Part shown: piece by piece, positions 63,025-64,000 of the stretch
How positions within the stretch are numbered: position 1 is the stretch's first letter
Layout of the letters: each line of letters begins with the position of its first letter
Source of the DNA: Agrocybe praecox
Taxonomy: Eukaryota > Basidiomycota > Agaricomycetes > Agaricales > Agrocybaceae
Length of the DNA stretch: 64,000 bases
Reading direction: 5' to 3'
NCBI GenBank assembly: GCA_964017145.1
Contig: OZ024848.1
Location: forward strand, 1,314,501 to 1,378,500
The notes under the pieces: generated by a model
Databases searched by the model: none
Seen by the model: the letters and a program-made list of their open reading frames with translations, nothing else
What the model was told of the DNA's origin: nothing
Translations under genes and position numbers: made by a program

Positions 63025-64000
63025 CTAAGAGTTATGGGTAATGTTTGCAATTTTCTCCTGAAGAACTTCAGCTTCACTACTATTATTCAATTTCCTGTAT
63101 ATGTGTGCAAGAGCCTCAATGCTTTTCAGAGTATCTGGGTGGGATTCCCCCAGAACTTGGAGGCATTTGTCCATGACTTGCACTTGAAGTGACTGTGCTT
63201 TCTGCCAAAGGCCTTGGGCCTCATATGTAGCTGCCAAATTTGCCATACTGGTAAGAGTAGAAGGATGATTCTCTCCAAGAATTTCCTTCATTTTTTCCAT
63301 TACTACAATCTGCAGTTCCTCTGCTTTCTGCCAAAGGCCTTGGGCCCGATATGTAGCTGCCAAATTTGCCATACTGTTAAGAGTATCAGGATGATTCTGT
63401 CGAAGAATTTCCTTCCTTTTTTGCATTACTACAATCTCCAGTTCCTCTGCTTTCTGCCAAAACCCTTGAGCCCGATATGTAGCTGCCAAATGTGCCATAC
63501 TGGTAAGAGTAGAAGGATGATTCTGTCGAAGAATTTCCTTCCTTTTTTGCATTACTACAATATCCAGTTCCTCTGCTTTCTGCCAAAGGCCTTGGGCCCG
63601 ATATGTAGCTGCCAAATTTGCCATACTGGTAAGAGTAGAAGGATGATTCTCTCCAAGAATTTCCTTCTTCTTGTATAATGTTTTCTCCAAGAATACTACA
63701 GCCTCTTTGTAGTATCCTTGCTTTTCACAAAGAGTTCCAATTTTATTCAAAATTTGAACATCAAATTCATCCAAATGTTCTGCAACCTTTACATATAGTT
63801 GTTGAATATGTGGCCATAAACTGTTCTGGTATTTATGAACATGTTCATTGTAGTCATATGGAATTGATAAACCAAGAATTGAAAAAACACATTTCTCCAT
63901 AAATTTCTCATATGTTCCCAGTATGGCCCTTCCCCATTGTTGTACAAGTGGATGCATTCTGTATATACTTTTTTCACCCTGTTCAAAATGGAATTCAATA
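63025..64000 (-). CDS. NLR-like (STAND NTPase) protein, C-terminal TPR region, 5' partial
   Basis: Frame open to the window edge and ending at 63025. First visible residues FHFEQGEKSIYRMHPLVQQW: YRMHPLVQ.W is the winged-helix motif at the end of the NB-ARC/NACHT module in fungal NLR-like proteins. A short helical spacer follows, then TPRs of 42 residues: four near-identical units (NHPSTLTSMANLAATYRAQG, LWQKAEELxIVVMQKRKEIL), a fifth diverged one and a degenerate end (ALAHIYRKLNNSSEAEVLQE). Kinesin-light-chain-type TPRs of this kind act as ligand-sensing arrays in fungal NLRs. The NTPase and the N-terminal effector lie outside the window. Strand and frame are sure; the NLR role is inferred from the motif before the TPRs. 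Confidence 0.75.
   Translation of the reverse strand, partial: IEFHFEQGEKSIYRMHPLVQQWGRAILGTYEKFMEKCVFSILGLSIPYDYNEHVHKYQNSLWPHIQQLYVKVAEHLDEFDVQILNKIGTLCEKQGYYKEAVVFLEKTLYKKKEILGENHPSTLTSMANLAATYRAQGLWQKAEELDIVVMQKRKEILRQNHPSTLTSMAHLAATYRAQGFWQKAEELEIVVMQKRKEILRQNHPDTLNSMANLAATYRAQGLWQKAEELQIVVMEKMKEILGENHPSTLTSMANLAATYEAQGLWQKAQSLQVQVMDKCLQVLGESHPDTLKSIEALAHIYRKLNNSSEAEVLQEKIANITHNS

Overview
The window looks like a repeat-rich stretch of a mushroom-forming basidiomycete (Agaricomycete) nuclear genome. The reasons are short introns with GTAAG-type donors, lineage-typical protein families (DUF6532-like, Myb/SANT-like, DUF6570-Helitron, an expanded set of uncharacterised Agaricomycete proteins) and a Ty3/gypsy chromovirus. 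The species cannot be named from the sequence. All family names rest on remembered motifs, not on a search.

Layout. 1-6.5 kb: decayed host genes, a dual-specificity-phosphatase-like remnant (-) and a fungal transcription-factor-like remnant (+). 6.56-8.70 kb: a 2.1 kb element with 286 bp inverted ends. 9.5-10.1 kb: a small gene fragment. 10.9-17.5 kb: a many-exon DUF6532-like gene (-), cut by a 1.5 kb LTR-like element that was itself hit by a 3.0 kb PIF/Harbinger transposon. 17.7-18.6 kb: a 2-oxoglutarate/Fe dioxygenase-like gene running into a 200-N gap. 19.0-19.6 kb: a foldback MITE. 19.7-29.8 kb: a decayed Helitron (-) with DUF6570/Rep/PIF1-helicase parts and a C-terminal cysteine-peptidase-like domain. 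It is broken by a second, inverted copy of the LTR-like element and by a 471 bp solo LTR. 30.4-40.3 kb: an uncharacterised host gene (-) split by a full-length gypsy chromovirus (copy 1). 40.2-42.5 kb: tandem arrays. 43.0-43.9 kb: a small TIR element. 44.1-48.8 kb: two uncharacterised plus-strand genes separated by a GTTCG-rich spacer. 49.0-58.8 kb: a minus-strand gene interrupted by a GGAATCC-rich TIR element that carries gypsy copy 2. 58.8-60.6 kb: dispersed and tandem repeats. 61.3-62.9 kb: a Tc1/mariner transposon. 63.0-64.0 kb: the TPR end of an NLR-like gene leaving the window.

The main story is nested transposition with an unusually readable history. Target-site duplications can be read for most insertions (AAT for Harbinger, ACGT and GCGC/GCAC for the LTR-like copies, GTGGT for the solo LTR, CACTT and AATCC for the gypsy copies, TA for mariner and the MITE). 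In several cases removing the element brings the interrupted reading frame back together. Most inactivating stops are TGA where CGA would fit, which points to CpG deamination. The two gypsy copies share a -1 frameshift signal, a self-priming-type primer binding site and two extra ORFs after pol.
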